DNA of 64,000 nt from Anaerolineae bacterium (GTDB lineage Bacteria; Chloroflexota; Anaerolineae; 4572-78; J111). The notes below the pieces were generated by a model. It was given only the letters and a program-made list of their open reading frames with translations. It searched no databases and was not told the origin of the DNA. The stretch spans positions 1-64,000 of the forward strand of contig JAHDWA010000056.1 in assembly GCA_023382535.1 (NCBI GenBank), in the 5' to 3' direction. This document shows positions 63,040 to 64,000 of this stretch, piece by piece; the first letter of the stretch is position 1; the number at the start of each line of letters is the position of its first letter. The position numbers and the translations under genes were made by a program.

Positions 63040-64000
63040 ATGCTGAGAAAATTTTTATTGCAGCTTAAGGCCCGGCACTTACAGGCCCTGCGCGAGCAAA
63101 AGGGTCAAAGCATCATCATTTTCACCTTTGCCTTTATCGGCCTGATTGCTATGCTGGGGCTGGCCCTGGATCTGGGCCTGGTTTACATCGAAAAGGTCAA
63201 GGTTAACCGGACCGCCGACGCGGCTACCCTGGCTGCGGTGGTCGAACTGCCCTATGAGCAGGATACCATTAACCGGGCCATCGAATATATCCAGTTAAAC
63301 GGCTACGATGTTGGGGTGGATACGGAAATATTGGTCCGTGGCTGCGTCGTGTCCGATACTTCTTACGTGGACGCGCTCGGCGTAACCCATGTGTACGATG
63401 TCCCCCCGGCTGGAGGAACCGACACCCCGCAGAACGTGGGCGAACCGGGCTTTACCAACCCGATGACCCGGACCACCCTCATTACCGGCGCAGCCTACAT
63501 CTCGGCCACGCAGCAGCCGCCGCGAGCCACCTTTGTGATTGATACCGGCGGCTACCAGTCCCACAACAACGACACCGACGACGCCGAAGAGTGCGCCGGC
63601 AACAACCTGGGTACGGCCACCAAGCTGCGCGTGGCCGGCCGGGTAAATGTGAACATGAGTTTTATGCAGTTCTTCGGCTTTAGAAGCGTGCCGGTGGAGG
63701 ACACCTCCACCGCCGAAAACCTGACCAGCCTGGACGTGATCGTGGTCTTTGACATCTCCGGCTCGATGGAAGACCAGACGATTTGTACTGACTGCTGGGT
63801 GCGCACCAGTTACAACCCTGATTGGCCCAATAACGGCTACTTCAATCCTTTGCCCTATTGGGAGCAGTGGAAAAACAGCGCTTCCGGTGGCGCTGCTGCG
63901 ACGGGCAACCAGTCCATTCCCAATTCTGATCTCTGTACGCTTGCTTTGCCCAAACCTTTTATTACCAACACCTACAAATACCTGACCCTTGAGGCCGAAC
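63040..64000 (+). CDS. TadG-like pilus-assembly protein with vWA domain, cut by window end
   Basis: The ATG at 63040 has GGAGG just before it; the frame stays open to the window end (320 codons). Residues 22-60 are a Tad_N/TadE-like membrane anchor: EQKGQSIIIFTFAFIG, DLGLVYIEK, NRTADAATLAAV, as in TadG-type proteins. Further on, VIVVFDISGSMEDQ contains the MIDAS motif (D-x-S-x-S) of a von Willebrand A domain, preceded by an ~150-residue beta-rich segment. TadG proteins assist Flp pilus assembly. The vWA part and the C-terminus continue outside. Confidence 0.85.
   Translation, partial: MLRKFLLQLKARHLQALREQKGQSIIIFTFAFIGLIAMLGLALDLGLVYIEKVKVNRTADAATLAAVVELPYEQDTINRAIEYIQLNGYDVGVDTEILVRGCVVSDTSYVDALGVTHVYDVPPAGGTDTPQNVGEPGFTNPMTRTTLITGAAYISATQQPPRATFVIDTGGYQSHNNDTDDAEECAGNNLGTATKLRVAGRVNVNMSFMQFFGFRSVPVEDTSTAENLTSLDVIVVFDISGSMEDQTICTDCWVRTSYNPDWPNNGYFNPLPYWEQWKNSASGGAAATGNQSIPNSDLCTLALPKPFITNTYKYLTLEAE

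Overview
The window looks like chromosomal DNA of a large-genome, GC-rich bacterium, most likely a Chloroflexota member (Anaerolineae-like). I base this on the mix of GT39/GT87 membrane glycosyltransferase runs, STAND NTPases with an N-terminal effector-associated-type domain, a TadE/TadG secretion cluster with very long ectodomains, HdeD-like and FtsH proteins, and frequent short-word repeat tracts. This is an inference from gene content; no rRNA, tRNA or CRISPR array was seen.

Region by region. (1) 1-2821: end of an unknown gene and a decaying MacB-type ABC exporter operon: one permease reduced to its C-terminus, one split by a single in-frame stop, and an ATPase with a Tyr at the H-loop and a fused YHS metal-binding domain. 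(2) 2860-4965, minus strand: a BlaI-type repressor, a sensor-less BlaR1-like M56 protease and a TlpA-like thioredoxin, all overlapping. (3) 5025-6405: IS remnants, a small protein and a broken C39-like peptidase. (4) 6253-9675, minus: a ParB-like protein and a large serine recombinase with an unusual hydrophobic N-terminus, separated by a perfect palindrome with 23-bp arms; a run of RNA-like hairpins follows before gyrB. (5) gyrB at 10245-12179 with a near-consensus promoter.

(6) 12.6-26.8 kb: a visibly AT-rich island next to gyrB, bracketed by related repeats containing the same 12-mer. It holds a minus-strand RyR-like/RipA-like membrane pair and, on the plus strand, a six-gene cluster: MetE-core methyltransferase-like protein, P-loop NTPase-TPR, radical SAM/SPASM protein with a PqqD-like N-terminus, TIR-AAA, a 1255-residue AAA/DUF4062/AAA/HEPN-like protein, and an NTPase with Arg in place of the Walker A Lys. 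A strong terminator closes it. The parts (TIR, DUF4062, HEPN motif, five P-loop modules) point to a conflict/defence system, with a peptide- or protein-modifying radical SAM arm and a Zn methyltransferase arm. I know of no described system with this composition; it is the main candidate for something new.

(7) 26.9-37.0 kb: accessory and house-keeping genes: a virion-like hypothetical, an envelope trio (lipoprotein-like, YDD-repeat protein, HdeD), a stand-alone atypical receiver, ftsH, an orphan DNA methyltransferase, an SDR, an NB-ARC STAND protein with near-identical 33-residue repeats, and a BrnT/CopG-type toxin-antitoxin pair. (8) 37.3-53.4 kb: a PP2C phosphatase with an NBR1-type ectodomain, then nine tightly packed genes for a polyprenyl-phosphate glycosyltransferase (GT2) and eight GT-C-type membrane enzymes, probably for surface glycan or glycoprotein synthesis. 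Several contain in-frame repeat-derived inserts. (9) 53.5-56.4 kb: a two-kinase/one-regulator NarL-type signalling set in which the first kinase lacks the phospho-acceptor His. (10) 56.6-64 kb: Tad-type secreted proteins, ending in a TadG-like vWA protein cut by the window edge.
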